Of a DNA stretch of 57,560 nt, positions 39,842-49,867 are shown piece by piece; within the stretch, counting starts at the first letter, position 1, and each line of letters begins with the position of its first letter. Source of the DNA: Edwardsiella ictaluri ATCC 33202. Its GTDB lineage: Bacteria; Pseudomonadota; Gammaproteobacteria; Enterobacterales; Enterobacteriaceae. The notes below the pieces were generated by a model that ran no database searches, was not told the origin of the DNA, and worked only from the letters and a program-made list of their open reading frames with translations. A program made the translations under genes and the position numbers. The stretch is from contig NZ_AFJI01000069.1 of the NCBI RefSeq assembly GCF_000264785.1, forward strand, positions 44 through 57,603. Reading direction: 5' to 3'.

Positions 39842-41734
39842 CTAGAGAACCGGTCGTGATTTTGCAAAAAAATCCCCCTGACCACCGGCGATCCCTTTCT
39901 CCCTGAGAACCCGCCACTCCTCTTTGCTACGCACCCCAGTGGCGAAGACCTGTGCGACGGTACCCTCGCAAGCGCCAGTGATACTCTGAACAAACAGCTG
40001 GTTTTCGATACGCCGATCAATATTGCGCACCAGCGCCGGATGCAGTTTCACCAGCGCCACCTGCAGCTGCTTGATATAGGTGGTACTGACGATGCGCAGC
40101 CCGGCCTGAGAGACCACTATCTGGCACTCCAGCCCACGCAGCAGGCGCAGAATTGGACCCAGACGCGCCTGATGGGCGCAGACATCCGCCTCGCTCAGTT
40201 CGATCAGGATGCGCCGCCGCAGCAGGCGCTCACTCTGCAGCAGGGTGTCGCGCAGCCAGCGCTGAAAGCTACGCTGTAATAATGAGTCAACCGTCAGCGG
40301 AAAGGCCAGCCTTTGTCCCGGCAGACGGCGCAACAACGGAATAATCTGACTGACCATCTGGCGATCGAAGCGCTCCGCCAGCCCCAACTGTTGCACCAGC
40401 GGCATAAATTCAGCGCTGAGGATTGGCTGATTACCGTCATAAATATACGGCAGGATGTAATGGTGATGCACCCGCCCATCCACCGTTACCGCGGGCTTAT
40501 GGAACAACCTCGCCCCGCCGCGCGCCAGGGTCTGCTCCAGCAGGGTACGCCAGCGCACGCTACCGCGCACCATCTCCGGCTGCGGCGTCTTATCGACAAA
40601 CCATCCGTTGCCGCCCTGCAGGGTCGCGCTGCGCGCCGCCTGCTCGGCACGATCCATCACCGACTCCACCTGCTCGCCAGCGCGGTACAGAGTGATCCCG
40701 ATATGCAACACCTCATCGGTGCTCACCCCCGGTGCCGAGGGAATAGCCGCCAGCGAAGCCAGCAGCTGAGCGGCAAAGCCCTCCGCCTCTTTCAGCGAAC
40801 GATGCGGCAGCAGCACGGCAAAGTTATTCTGAAAATAGTGGGCCAACAGGCCTGAAGGGTAGCGCATGACATAGGTCGACAGCATATTGGTCAGCGCATA
40901 GCGAAACTCTTCGCGCTGGCGCCGTCCAGGCTGGCTGACCAGCGTCTCCAGATCCGGCAGACGCAGGATCATCACCACGCCGTGGGCTCCCTCATCCTCT
41001 AGCAGGGTGGTCAGTTGATTATCGAAAAACAGGCGGTTGTTCAACCCGGTGCGCGAGTCCTGTGCAGCAAAAGCGCGGATCAGCGAGTCGATACGGCTGC
41101 GCTCTTCGCACGCATCGGACAGCTCGGAGAGCAGGCAGTCGAGCGCGCTGCTGACGCTGGCGGGAAACTCGCCGACGCCGCCCACGCGCAGATCGCGATC
41201 GCCGGACAGAATACGGCGCGACCGGCGATCCAGCCGCTCGATCCCCAGGGTCTGTCTACGCAGCCAGCGATAGGCGATAAACAGCATGATCACCATAACG
41301 CCAATGGAAAGCGAGAGCGGGAACATGCGCTCCAGCGAGTGGCTATAGCTGTCCGTTGGTTCAATGTAGACCAGCTTCAGACGATAGCCCGGATGCTGCA
41401 GCAGCGGCGACTCAAAGCTACGCAGGTTATCGTCGGTGCGCCACGGGTTGTACAGCGCGGGCAGATGGTGGTAATAGACCTGGCTACCGTCATGATAAAC
41501 CGACAGCTCGACGGCACCGGCCGATCGCATCATCACCGGAAGCCAACGCTTTACGCTGTCGCGGGACTCGGTCAACAGCTGTTGGTCGATCATCGCCGTC
41601 AGGATATTAAGCTGGATCTCTGCACGCTGATGGGTCTGGCTGTAAAAGCTATAGGTGCTGCCCAGCAGCATCAGAAACATCCCTAACACAACCAGTAAGG
41701 TAGTAAAGGCAAAGAATTTTGTTGTAATACGCAT
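39842..41734 (-). CDS. csrD: RNase E specificity factor CsrD
   Basis: Inner-membrane protein (630 residues) that targets the small RNAs CsrB/CsrC for decay and so modulates the Csr system. Two membrane segments flank a periplasmic region (about 7-30 and 130-155), followed by a HAMP-like linker. Degenerate GGDEF (from about 220: AAQDSRTGLNNRLFFDNQL) and EAL domains come next. The GGDEF signature is replaced by HYFQNNFAVL and the EAL residues are lost, so no cyclic-di-GMP chemistry is expected, as in E. coli. The ATG at 41734 gives the E. coli N-terminus MRITTKF. Ends with TGVRS...GGQGDFFA as in the family. Confidence 0.94.
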   Translation of the reverse strand: MRITTKFFAFTTLLVVLGMFLMLLGSTYSFYSQTHQRAEIQLNILTAMIDQQLLTESRDSVKRWLPVMMRSAGAVELSVYHDGSQVYYHHLPALYNPWRTDDNLRSFESPLLQHPGYRLKLVYIEPTDSYSHSLERMFPLSLSIGVMVIMLFIAYRWLRRQTLGIERLDRRSRRILSGDRDLRVGGVGEFPASVSSALDCLLSELSDACEERSRIDSLIRAFAAQDSRTGLNNRLFFDNQLTTLLEDEGAHGVVMILRLPDLETLVSQPGRRQREEFRYALTNMLSTYVMRYPSGLLAHYFQNNFAVLLPHRSLKEAEGFAAQLLASLAAIPSAPGVSTDEVLHIGITLYRAGEQVESVMDRAEQAARSATLQGGNGWFVDKTPQPEMVRGSVRWRTLLEQTLARGGARLFHKPAVTVDGRVHHHYILPYIYDGNQPILSAEFMPLVQQLGLAERFDRQMVSQIIPLLRRLPGQRLAFPLTVDSLLQRSFQRWLRDTLLQSERLLRRRILIELSEADVCAHQARLGPILRLLRGLECQIVVSQAGLRIVSTTYIKQLQVALVKLHPALVRNIDRRIENQLFVQSITGACEGTVAQVFATGVRSKEEWRVLREKGIAGGQGDFFAKSRPVL

Positions 41735-42066
41735 CCCTGACCCCACCCATTCCGTTAAGCGTCATCGCCGTGAAAAAAAGACGCCCTCTGCGTGCGCCGC
41801 CTGGGGAGAGTGTCTGCCTCAATAGTAAACAATTCCGACGCTGACCATATCATCATTTATATAAATTATTTTCGTAGATCGGATTTTTCCTTTTAATGCA
41901 AACAACCTCTGGGAATGTACAAAATGTCGGATACACCACAGTTCTGACATTTACCATCTGAGCACATCGCCACCGCACTTTACATCGCCGTAGAGACACA
42001 CCAAAAATCCCCTTGCAATACAATATATTAAACATAAACTCAATGATTAATAGACAGGGTTATCCT
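41735..42066. promoter_or_regulatory. Divergent AT-rich region between csrD and the hupE-like gene
   Basis: A 332-base gap between divergent genes, strongly AT-rich from about 41820. TTGCAA at 42013-42018 and an AT-rich stretch after it are possible promoter elements of the HupE-like gene. I find no inverted repeat of the nickel regulator NikR type and no RNA gene. Confidence 0.4.
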
Positions 42067-42678
42067 ATGAAAAAATTATCTTTTCTGAGCAGCCTACACG
42101 GCCTGCTCCTACTCCTGCTGCTGTGCGCCGCGACGCCGACGCTGGCTCACACCGGTGTCGGGGCGACCCACGGCTTCTGGGCGGGTGCCTACCACCCGCT
42201 TTCCGGCCTCGATCACCTGCTGGCGATGTTAACGGTGGGGCTGTGGGCCGCCCAGCGCGGCGGTAAGGCGCTGTGGGGGATCCCCGCCGCTTTTGTTCTC
42301 ACCATGATCGTCGGCGGTGCCCTGGCTCTGGTATTCAACAGGGTGCCCGGACAGGCAATTGAATTCGGCATCACCGCCTCAGTGCTGGTGCTGGGACTGC
42401 TGGTCGCCGCCCGGGTACGTCTTCCCCTGCTGCCAAGCTGCCTGCTGGTCGGGCTGTTCGCCCTGTTTCACGGCTACGCCCACGGCATGGAGATGCCGGC
42501 AGACGCCGACGGTCTGAGCTACGGCCTGGGGTTCGCCCTGGTGACCGCCCTGCTGCACGGGGCCGGGCTAACGCTGGGGCTGCTGTTCGGGTACATCGAG
42601 CGGCGCGGGGTGCATTATCTGACGCCGCTCACCGGCGGAATGGTCGCCGTCGCAGGCGGCGCCCTATTCCTGTTATAG
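42067..42678 (+). CDS. HupE/UreJ-family membrane protein
   Basis: Membrane protein of 203 residues with a signal peptide (residues 1-27, cleavage near TLA) and about six membrane segments. The family signature is clear right after the signal: HTGVGATHGFWAGAYHPLSG followed by LDHLLAML, with the His-Pro...Asp-His pattern thought to bind nickel or cobalt. A second motif, FALFHGYAHGMEMP, lies near residue 136. HupE and UreJ proteins are nickel/cobalt permeases or metallochaperones of hydrogenase and urease clusters; here no such enzyme is adjacent. The ATG at 42067 excludes an 18-codon upstream extension. It sits between csrD and acuI, which adjoin in E. coli. Confidence 0.9.
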   Translation: MKKLSFLSSLHGLLLLLLLCAATPTLAHTGVGATHGFWAGAYHPLSGLDHLLAMLTVGLWAAQRGGKALWGIPAAFVLTMIVGGALALVFNRVPGQAIEFGITASVLVLGLLVAARVRLPLLPSCLLVGLFALFHGYAHGMEMPADADGLSYGLGFALVTALLHGAGLTLGLLFGYIERRGVHYLTPLTGGMVAVAGGALFLL

Positions 42679-42740
42679 AATAGGCATCGCCGCCGCAGAA
42701 ACGCGTCGGTATTCAGCCACTCAATCAACAGGATCCCATC

Positions 42741-43718
42741 ATGAAAGCGCTGCTACTCGACAACCGTGACGGTCAGACCCATGCCCATATTCAACAGCTG
42801 AACAGCGACGAGCTGCCCGCCGGGGAGGTTCTGGTTGACGTCCACTGGTCCGATCTTAACTATAAGGATGCATTGGCCATCACCGGCAAAGGCAAGATCG
42901 TGCGCCAGTTTCCGATGGTACCGGGCATCGATTTTGCCGGGATCGTAAACCAGAGCAGCGATGTGCGCTTCGCTCCCGGCCAAGAGGTATTGCTGACCGG
43001 CTGGGGCGTCGGGGAGCATCATTGGGGCGGGCTGGCGCAGCAGGCGCGGGTCGCCGCCGACTGGCTGCTGCCGATGCCACAGGGGCTGGATGGCCGCCGG
43101 GCGATGATTATCGGCACTGCCGGCCTGACCGCCATGCTGTGTGTGATGGCACTGGAAGAGGGGGGAGTCACCCCCGATCAGGGTGACGTGCTGGTCACCG
43201 GCGCCAGCGGCGGCGTCGGCAGCACCGCCGTCGCGCTGCTCAGCCGCTTGGGCTACCGGGTGACGGCCGTCAGCGGACGGGAGGAGAACCACGACTATCT
43301 GCTGGCGCTCGGCGCTCAGCAGGTGCTGCCGCGGGCCGATTTCCAGACCCCGGCCCGCCCGCTGGAAAAACAGCGCTGGACCGGCGCCGTTGACACCGTC
43401 GGCGGCGAGGTGCTGGCCAAAACGCTGGCGCAGATGGACAGCAACGGCACGGTCGCTGCCTGTGGGCTGGCGGGCGGCTTTACCCTGCCGACCACCGTGA
43501 TGCCGTTCATTCTACGCAACGTACGGCTGCAGGGCGTGGACTCGGTCATGGCCTCCCTGGCGCTGCGCACCCAAGCCTGGCAGCGCCTGGCCGAGCTGCT
43601 GCCGGCCGATTTCTACCGCCGCTGCGCCAACGAGATTACCCTGGAGCAGGCGATCCCGGCCGCGGCCGATCTGATGGCTAACCGCATCACCGGACGTACC
43701 TTGGTGCGCCTGCGCTAG
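42741..43718 (+). CDS. acuI: Acrylyl-CoA reductase (NADPH) AcuI / YhdH
   Basis: Medium-chain dehydrogenase/reductase of 325 residues, zinc-independent type. The N-terminal catalytic domain contains VHWSDLNYKDALAITGKGKI and VPGIDFAGIV. The NADPH fold has LVTGASGGVGSTAVALL near 150. CGLAGGFTLPTTVMPFILRNVRLQGVDSV matches E. coli YhdH, which reduces acryloyl-CoA to propionyl-CoA and protects against acrylate. Ribosome site weak (CAGGAT). Followed by a GC-rich hairpin. Confidence 0.95.
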   Translation: MKALLLDNRDGQTHAHIQQLNSDELPAGEVLVDVHWSDLNYKDALAITGKGKIVRQFPMVPGIDFAGIVNQSSDVRFAPGQEVLLTGWGVGEHHWGGLAQQARVAADWLLPMPQGLDGRRAMIIGTAGLTAMLCVMALEEGGVTPDQGDVLVTGASGGVGSTAVALLSRLGYRVTAVSGREENHDYLLALGAQQVLPRADFQTPARPLEKQRWTGAVDTVGGEVLAKTLAQMDSNGTVAACGLAGGFTLPTTVMPFILRNVRLQGVDSVMASLALRTQAWQRLAELLPADFYRRCANEITLEQAIPAAADLMANRITGRTLVRLR

Positions 43719-43730
43719 ACCCTGCTGTGC

Positions 43731-43750
43731 GGCGGCGGGCTCCCGCCGCC
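43731..43750 (+). terminator. Hairpin after acuI
   Basis: GGCGGCGGG (43731-43739) pairs perfectly with CCCGCCGCC (43742-43750), 12 bases after the acuI stop. The real loop must include the last pair or two, because the arms are only two bases apart. No U-tract. Confidence 0.5.
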
Positions 43751-43836
43751 AAGTATAACAATTTTGTGATACTCACCACACCCGGTCACTTTCCTGCCAT
43801 GATGTAGAATAAGACCTATTATCAAGGAGTGCGACC

Positions 43837-44837
43837 ATGGCCCGATACCCAACACTGCGCGATGCCGATGTCACCCCTGAAGATCTGTTCTACCAGCGGC
43901 GACGCGTACTCAAAGCGCTCGGCATCAGCGCCGCGGCGCTGGCCATCACCCCGTCGGCCCACGCCGATCTGCTCAGCTGGTTTAAGGGGAACGATCGTCC
44001 GCCGGCGCCGCCGGGCAAGGCGCTGGAGTTCACCCGCCCCCCACCTGGCAGGCCGATCTGCCGCTGACCCCGGAAGACAAGGTCAGCGGCTACAACAACT
44101 TCTACGAATTTGGCCTGGACAAGGCCGATCCGGCCGCCAACGCGGGCTCTCTGCGCACCGACGGCTGGACTATCACCCTCGACGGTGAGGTGGCCAAACC
44201 GATGACTCTGGATATGGACGATATCCTGCGCCGCTTCCCGCTGCAGGAGCGCATCTACCGCATGCGCTGCGTAGAGGCCTGGTCCATGGTGATCCCCTGG
44301 GTCGGTTTTGAGCTGGGACAGCTGCTGCGCCAGGCCGAGCCCACCAGCCGGGCGCGCTATGTCGCCTTTACCACCCTGTACGATCCCGAACAGATGCCGG
44401 GTCAAAAGGATCGCTTTATCGGCGGCGGTCTGAAGTACCCCTATGTCGAAGGGCTGCGGATAGATGAAGCCATGCACCCGCTGACCCTGCTCAGCGTCGG
44501 CGTCTACGGCAAAGGGTTGCCGCCACAAAACGGGGCGCCGATCCGCCTGACGGTGCCGTGGAAATACGGTTTTAAAGGTATCAAGTCGATCGTGCACATC
44601 CGCCTGGTGGAAAATGCGCCACCCACTACCTGGAATCTGCTCGCCCCCAAAGAGTACGGCTTTTATGCCAACGTCAATCCGCAGGTTGACCACCCGCGCT
44701 GGTCCCAGGCCAGCGAGCGACTGATCGGCAGCGGTGGGATTCTGGACGTCAAGCGGCAGCCAACGCTGCCGTTTAACGGCTATGCCGATCAGGTCGCCTC
44801 GCTGTATCAGGGGATGGACCTGAGGAAATACTACTGA
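43837..44837 (+). pseudogene. msrP: Protein-methionine-sulfoxide reductase catalytic subunit MsrP, frameshifted
   Basis: Molybdopterin enzyme that with MsrQ repairs oxidised methionines in the periplasm. The first frame (43837-44067) encodes the twin-arginine signal ([15 protein letters not shown]) and the start of the mature protein. It then breaks at a run of six C (44037-44042). The rest, from [16 protein letters not shown] onward, continues in the -1 frame to 44837, with the molybdenum-ligand cysteine in [21 protein letters not shown] and KYGFKGIKS all intact. One extra C would give an unbroken 333-residue protein, against 334 in E. coli. The break may be a real mutation, a sequencing error in a homopolymer, or a -1 slip: C_CCC_CCA is in the correct register as a slippery heptamer. 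msrQ directly overlaps the stop (TGATG). Confidence 0.88.
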
Positions 44838-45436
44838 TGAGGCGCCTGAACCCTGCCCGGATTACCGCGCTGAAGTGGCTGATTTGGCTGGCGGCGGGCC
44901 TGCCGCTGCTGTGGCTGCCGCTGGCGGCCTCACAGGGCTGGCTCAGCGCCGATCCAGCCAAGGACATTCAGCACATGACAGGATTGATGGCGCTAAAACT
45001 GCTGCTGGCTACGTTGGTTGTCTCTCCGCTGGCGCGGCTGACCCGCCAGAGCCAGCTGATGCGGACCCGGCGTCTGCTGGGAGTATGGTGCTTTGTCTGG
45101 GCCTCGCTGCATCTGCTGAGCTACCTGCTGTTGGAGCTGGGTGGCAACGTCGCGCTGCTGGGCAGCGAGCTGCTGCACCGCCCTTACCTCACTCTGGGGC
45201 TGGCGGCTTGGCTAATCCTGCTTGCCCTGACCCTGACCTCCACCCGGCGCGCCATGTCCACCCTGGGTCTCCGCTGGCAAAAACTGCATAACCTGGTCTA
45301 TCTGGCGGCGATTATCGCTCCGCTGCACTACCTGTGGTCAGTCAAGACGCTCTCTCCGCTGCCGTTTTTTTACGCACTCGGCGCTCTTATATTGTTAGCA
45401 TTGCGTTATCAAAAAATCCGCCAATGGTGGCGATAA
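44837..45436 (+). CDS. msrQ: Heme-binding membrane subunit MsrQ
   Basis: Inner-membrane cytochrome b-type protein (199 residues, about five or six membrane segments) that passes electrons from the quinone pool to MsrP. Ferric-reductase-like histidines appear in [28 protein letters not shown] and [21 protein letters not shown]; the last two probably hold the heme ligands. Overlaps the msrP stop by one base. Intact in itself, although its catalytic partner is frameshifted. Confidence 0.95.
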   Translation: MRRLNPARITALKWLIWLAAGLPLLWLPLAASQGWLSADPAKDIQHMTGLMALKLLLATLVVSPLARLTRQSQLMRTRRLLGVWCFVWASLHLLSYLLLELGGNVALLGSELLHRPYLTLGLAAWLILLALTLTSTRRAMSTLGLRWQKLHNLVYLAAIIAPLHYLWSVKTLSPLPFFYALGALILLALRYQKIRQWWR

Positions 45437-45677
45437 CCAATGGAACTTACAGCCATTTTTAAAATCTAACCTCTAATTCGTCGTCGCGATCTTCGCGGCG
45501 GCGGGTTGCATATCTTCGCTGATTCGACCAGTATTCAGCTGCGAATTGAACCGAAATCATTATAATGCCCGACTTTATACGCCGATCGATGCCACAAATT
45601 GGCAGAGAAAGAGTGACAACGTGGCGACATCGGGTTATTTTGGCAAAATTCGTCTGATTGCCGGAGATAGCAGCACA

Positions 45678-46127
45678 ATGGCAGATAAATTCAACATTTT
45701 GCTTCTTAACGGCCCCAATCTGAATATGCTGGGCGTCCGCGAGCCGGAGAAATATGGCACCCTGACGCTGGCGCAGATTGCGGCGCGCCTGGATCGGCGT
45801 GCGCAGGCGCTCGGCGTTTCGCTGCGCCATATTCAGTCCAATGCAGAGCATGAGCTGATCGCCCAGATCCATGCCGCGTTTGGCAATACCGATTTTATTC
45901 TGGTTAATCCGGCAGCGTTTACCCATACCAGTGTAGCGCTGCGCGATGCCCTGTTGGCGGTGCAGATCCCGTTTATCGAGATCCACCTGTCCAACGTGCA
46001 CGCCCGGGAGCCGTTCCGCCACCACTCCTATCTGTCCGATATCGCCGTGGGGGTCATTTGCGGTCTGGGCGCCGAGGGGTATGAATATGCCCTGCAGGCG
46101 GCGGTTAATCGCCTGAACAAATCATGA
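45678..46127 (+). CDS. aroQ: 3-Dehydroquinate dehydratase, type II
   Basis: Dodecameric type II dehydroquinase of 150 residues, third step of the shikimate pathway. Active-site motifs: [19 protein letters not shown] near 8-26 (catalytic loop with Arg and Tyr), [25 protein letters not shown] near 76-91, and [17 protein letters not shown] with the catalytic histidine near 102. The ATG at 45678 matches the family start; the frame is open from 45546. It lies just upstream of accB, an arrangement known from enterobacteria other than E. coli. A TATAAT hexamer at 45561-45566 may mark its promoter. Confidence 0.96.
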   Translation: MADKFNILLLNGPNLNMLGVREPEKYGTLTLAQIAARLDRRAQALGVSLRHIQSNAEHELIAQIHAAFGNTDFILVNPAAFTHTSVALRDALLAVQIPFIEIHLSNVHAREPFRHHSYLSDIAVGVICGLGAEGYEYALQAAVNRLNKS

Positions 46128-46202
46128 TAAACAGGGATATGCGTCCGTCTGCCGCGGCGCGCGTCCACAATCTTCGTAACAACAACGAGTACGGAATCAC
46201 AC

Positions 46203-46667
46203 ATGGATATTCGTAAAATCAAGAAACTGATTGAACTGGTTGAAGAATCCGGCATCGCCGAGCTGGAAATCTCTGAAGGTGAAGAGTCAGTACGCATCAG
46301 TCGTGCCCCGGCCGCTATGCCGGCCATGCAACCGTTTTACGCCGCAGCCCCGGCTCCGGTTGCCGCCCCGATCGCCGCAGCGCCGGCCGCTGCTGCCCCG
46401 GCCGCAGCCGACAACGGCAGTGCAGCCCTGAGTGGCCATGTCGTCCGTTCTCCGATGGTTGGCACCTTCTACCGCACCCCAAGCCCGGAAGCCAAAGCGT
46501 TCGTCGAGGTGGGCCAGAAGGTCAACGCCGGCGATCCGCTGTGCATCGTTGAAGCGATGAAAATGATGAACCAGATCGAAGCTGATAAGTCCGGCGTCGT
46601 TAAGGCGATCCTGGTAGAAAACGGTCAACCGGTTGAGTTTGACGAGCCGTTAGTGGTTATCGAATAA
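46203..46667 (+). CDS. accB: Biotin carboxyl carrier protein of acetyl-CoA carboxylase
   Basis: Carrier subunit (154 residues) of acetyl-CoA carboxylase. The N-terminal part ends in an Ala/Pro-rich flexible linker (about 36-70). The C-terminal biotinyl domain carries the biotin lysine in [10 protein letters not shown] near residue 120 and the thumb region [18 protein letters not shown]. It lies 75 bases after aroQ and 10 bases before accC. Confidence 0.98.
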   Translation: MDIRKIKKLIELVEESGIAELEISEGEESVRISRAPAAMPAMQPFYAAAPAPVAAPIAAAPAAAAPAAADNGSAALSGHVVRSPMVGTFYRTPSPEAKAFVEVGQKVNAGDPLCIVEAMKMMNQIEADKSGVVKAILVENGQPVEFDEPLVVIE

Positions 46668-46677
46668 CGGGGCGAAC

Positions 46678-48027
46678 ATGCTAGATAAAATTGTTATCGC
46701 TAACCGTGGTGAAATCGCCCTGCGGATCCTGCGCGCCTGTAAGGAGCTGGGGATCAAAACCGTAGCGGTGCACTCCACGGCGGATCGCGATCTAAAACAC
46801 GTACTGCTGGCGGACGAAACCATCTGTATCGGCCCGGCGCAGTCCGTTAAAAGTTACCTCAATATCCCGGCCATCATCTCCGCTGCGGAGATCACCGGTG
46901 CGGTGGCGATCCACCCGGGGTACGGGTTCCTGTCTGAAAACGCCGACTTCGCCGAACAGGTGGAGCGTTCCGGTTTTATCTTCATCGGCCCCAAAGCGGA
47001 GACCATCCGCCTGATGGGGGATAAAGTCTCCGCCATCAATGCAATGAAGAAAGCCGGCGTACCGTGCGTTCCCGGCTCAGATGGCCCGCTGGACGACGAT
47101 ATGGATAAAAACCGTGCCTTCGCCAAGCGTATCGGCTATCCGGTGATTATCAAGGCCTCCGGCGGTGGCGGCGGTCGTGGCATGCGCGTCGTACGCAGCG
47201 ATAAGGATCTGGCCCAGTCGATCCTGATGACCAGGGCGGAAGCCAAAGCGGCGTTCAACAACGACATGGTCTACATGGAGAAGTACCTGGAGAATCCGCG
47301 CCACATCGAGATCCAGGTACTGGCCGACGGCCAGGGTAACGCCATCTATCTGGCCGAGCGCGACTGCTCCATGCAGCGCCGCCACCAGAAAGTGGTGGAA
47401 GAAGCACCGGCACCGGGCATTACCCCGGAGCTGCGCCGCTACATCGGCGAGCGCTGCGCTAAGGCCTGTGTCGATATCGGCTACCGCGGCGCGGGGACCT
47501 TTGAGTTTCTGTTTGAGAACGGTGAGTTCTATTTCATTGAGATGAACACCCGTATCCAGGTTGAGCACCCGGTGACCGAGATGATCACCGGCGTGGATCT
47601 GATCAAAGAGCAGCTGCGTATCGCCGCCGGTCAGCCGCTGTCCATCAAACAGCACGAGGTGCAGGTGCGCGGTCACGCGATCGAATGCCGCATCAATGCC
47701 GAGGATCCGAAGAGCTTCCTGCCGAGTCCGGGTAAGATCACCCGCTTCCATGCGCCGGGCGGCTTCGGCGTTCGCTGGGAGTCCCATATCTACGCCGGTT
47801 ATACCGTACCGCCATACTATGACTCCATGATCGGCAAGCTTATCTGCTACGGTGAAAACCGTGACGTCGCCATCGCCCGCATGAAGAATGCGCTGGCGGA
47901 GCTGATCATCGACGGTATCAAGACCAATATCGAGCTACAACAGTCGATCATGAACGATGCCAACTTCCAGGCCGGCGGCAGCAACATTCACTACCTGGAG
48001 AAAAAGCTGGGCCTGCAGGAGAAGTAA
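46678..48027 (+). CDS. accC: Biotin carboxylase subunit of acetyl-CoA carboxylase
   Basis: ATP-grasp enzyme (449 residues) that carboxylates the biotin on Acc[21 protein letters not shown] opens the N-terminal domain. The glycine-rich ATP loop [14 protein letters not shown] is near 159. [14 protein letters not shown] near 288 contains the metal- and bicarbonate-binding residues, and the family C-terminus is complete. Very close to E. coli AccC. Followed by a strong intrinsic terminator. Confidence 0.99.
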   Translation: MLDKIVIANRGEIALRILRACKELGIKTVAVHSTADRDLKHVLLADETICIGPAQSVKSYLNIPAIISAAEITGAVAIHPGYGFLSENADFAEQVERSGFIFIGPKAETIRLMGDKVSAINAMKKAGVPCVPGSDGPLDDDMDKNRAFAKRIGYPVIIKASGGGGGRGMRVVRSDKDLAQSILMTRAEAKAAFNNDMVYMEKYLENPRHIEIQVLADGQGNAIYLAERDCSMQRRHQKVVEEAPAPGITPELRRYIGERCAKACVDIGYRGAGTFEFLFENGEFYFIEMNTRIQVEHPVTEMITGVDLIKEQLRIAAGQPLSIKQHEVQVRGHAIECRINAEDPKSFLPSPGKITRFHAPGGFGVRWESHIYAGYTVPPYYDSMIGKLICYGENRDVAIARMKNALAELIIDGIKTNIELQQSIMNDANFQAGGSNIHYLEKKLGLQEK

Positions 48028-48050
48028 CGCTCCGTTAGGCTCCGTTCCTC

Positions 48051-48076
48051 AAAGGCCGGGCGACCGGCCTTTTGTT
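48051..48076 (+). terminator. Rho-independent terminator of accBC
   Basis: AAAGGCCGG (48051-48059) pairs with CCGGCCTTT (48064-48072) around GCGA, followed by TTTGTTTT, 24 bases after the accC stop. Typical intrinsic terminator. Confidence 0.9.
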
Positions 48077-48167
48077 TTCCTGCGTAAACCCGACGCTGCA
48101 TCTGTGTGCGCATTGCCGTACAATTCCCTGCTTTTTGCTTGTTTGCTTACCGATACTGGGAGATCCC

Positions 48168-48410
48168 ATGGATGCACGTTTCGCGCAGGCGCACCGTGAA
48201 GCCCGCTGGGCCTTAGGGCTGACGCTGGTCTATCTGTTCGCCTGGATTGCCGCAGGCTACCTGCCCAACAGCCTGCTGGGCATCACCGGTCTGCCGCACT
48301 GGTTCGAAATGGCCTGCCTGCTGCTGCCACTGCTGTTTATTCTGCTGTGCTGGACCATGGTCCGCCTGATATTCAAGTCTATACCGCTGGGGAGCGATGA
48401 TGCAGACTGA
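48168..48410 (+). CDS. yhdT: YhdT-family small membrane protein
   Basis: Small inner-membrane protein of 80 residues with two membrane segments, matching E. coli YhdT (QAHREARWALGLTLVYLFAW, WFEMACLLLPLLFILLCW). The ATG at 48168 has GGGAGA upstream. It overlaps panF by 11 bases from the preferred panF start, and the two are always neighbours. Function unknown; a role with the pantothenate carrier is only suggested by the coupling. Confidence 0.93.
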   Translation: MDARFAQAHREARWALGLTLVYLFAWIAAGYLPNSLLGITGLPHWFEMACLLLPLLFILLCWTMVRLIFKSIPLGSDDAD

Positions 48411-49854
48411 CGTAATCCTGCCGCTGGTAGGCTACCTCGCCTTGGTGTTCGGCCTGTCGATTTACGCCTACCGTCGCCGCCAGAAAGGCAACTTCCTCAA
48501 CGACTATTTTCTGGGCGACCGCTCGATGGGCGGGTTTGTCCTGGCGATGACCCTGACCGCCACCTACATCAGCGCCAGCTCCTTTATCGGCGGCCCGGGG
48601 GCAGCCTATAAATATGGCCTTGGCTGGGTGCTGCTGGCGATGATCCAGTTGCCGGCCGTATGGCTCTCGCTGGGCATCTTGGGCAAGAAGTTCGCCATTC
48701 TGGCGCGCCGCTACCAGGCGGTCACCCTCAATGACATGCTGTACGCGCGCTACGGCAGCCGTCTGCTGGTGTGGGTCGCCAGCCTCAGCCTGCTGGTCGC
48801 CTTTATCGGAGCGATGACGGTGCAGTTTATCGGCGGCGCGCGCCTGCTGGAGAGCGCCGCCGGTATTCCCTATGACGTCGGGCTGCTGATCTTCGGGGTC
48901 ACCATCGCCCTGTACACCGCCTTCGGCGGCTTTCGCGCCAGCGTGCTCAACGATGCCATGCAGGGCGTGGTGATGCTGCTGGGCACCCTGCTGCTGTTGG
49001 TCGGCATTATCCACGCCGCCGGTGGCATGCACGCCGCCGTAGAGACCCTGCAACGCATCGATCCAAAGCTGGTCTCCCCCCATGGGGCCGACGATATCCT
49101 GAGCCTGCCGTTTATGGCGTCGTTCTGGATCCTGGTCTGCTTTGGCGTCATCGGTCTGCCGCACACCGCCGTCCGCTGCATCTCCTACAAGGACAGCAAG
49201 GCGGTTCACCGCGCCATCATCATCGGCACCATCGTGGTGGCGCTACTGATGTTTGGCATGCATCTGGCCGGTGCCCTTGGCCGGGCGGTGCTGCCGGATC
49301 TGACAGTGCCGGATATGGTGATCCCCACGCTGATGGTACGGGTGCTGCCCCCCTTCGCTGCCGGGATCTTCCTGGCGGCGCCGATGGCGGCGATCATGTC
49401 GACGATCAATGCCCAGCTGCTGCAATCTTCGGCGACCATCGTCAAAGATCTCTATCTGGGGCTGCGTCCTCAGGCGTTGCACAATGAGCGCCGTCTGGCC
49501 CGCCTCTCGGCCGCCTCAACCCTGATCCTCGGCGCCTTGCTGCTGCTGGCAGCCTGGCATCCGCCGCAGATGATCATTTGGCTTAACCTGCTGGCCTTCG
49601 GCGGCCTGGAGGCCGTATTCCTGTGGCCGCTGGTGCTGGGACTCTACTGGGAGCGGGCCAATGCGCACGGCGCCCTGTGCTCCATGATCGTCGGCGCCGC
49701 CAGTTACGCACTGCTGGCCAGCCTGAAGATCCAGCTGTTCCAGCTGCACCCTATCGTGCCTTCCCTACTGCTGGGCCTGCTGGCCTTCTGGGCAGGCAAC
49801 CATTTTGGCAGCCGTCCGAATACTGCGATCGCTGCCAACGAATCAACTGACTAA
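48400..49854 (+). CDS. panF: Sodium/pantothenate symporter PanF
   Basis: Sodium:solute symporter (484 residues, about 13 membrane segments) importing pantothenate for coenzyme A synthesis. Near-identical blocks with E. coli PanF include [40 protein letters not shown] and [20 protein letters not shown] (sodium-binding region). Two adjacent ATGs at 48397 and 48400 are possible; GGGGAG at 48389-48394 favours the second, which also matches E. coli. Followed after 13 bases by prmA. Confidence 0.97.
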   Translation: MQTDVILPLVGYLALVFGLSIYAYRRRQKGNFLNDYFLGDRSMGGFVLAMTLTATYISASSFIGGPGAAYKYGLGWVLLAMIQLPAVWLSLGILGKKFAILARRYQAVTLNDMLYARYGSRLLVWVASLSLLVAFIGAMTVQFIGGARLLESAAGIPYDVGLLIFGVTIALYTAFGGFRASVLNDAMQGVVMLLGTLLLLVGIIHAAGGMHAAVETLQRIDPKLVSPHGADDILSLPFMASFWILVCFGVIGLPHTAVRCISYKDSKAVHRAIIIGTIVVALLMFGMHLAGALGRAVLPDLTVPDMVIPTLMVRVLPPFAAGIFLAAPMAAIMSTINAQLLQSSATIVKDLYLGLRPQALHNERRLARLSAASTLILGALLLLAAWHPPQMIIWLNLLAFGGLEAVFLWPLVLGLYWERANAHGALCSMIVGAASYALLASLKIQLFQLHPIVPSLLLGLLAFWAGNHFGSRPNTAIAANESTD

Positions 49855-49867
49855 AAAGAGACATGCC

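Noticed and set aside
39842-41734. CsrD as an active cyclic-di-GMP enzyme
   Set aside because: Both the GGDEF and EAL signature residues are missing, as in known CsrD proteins.
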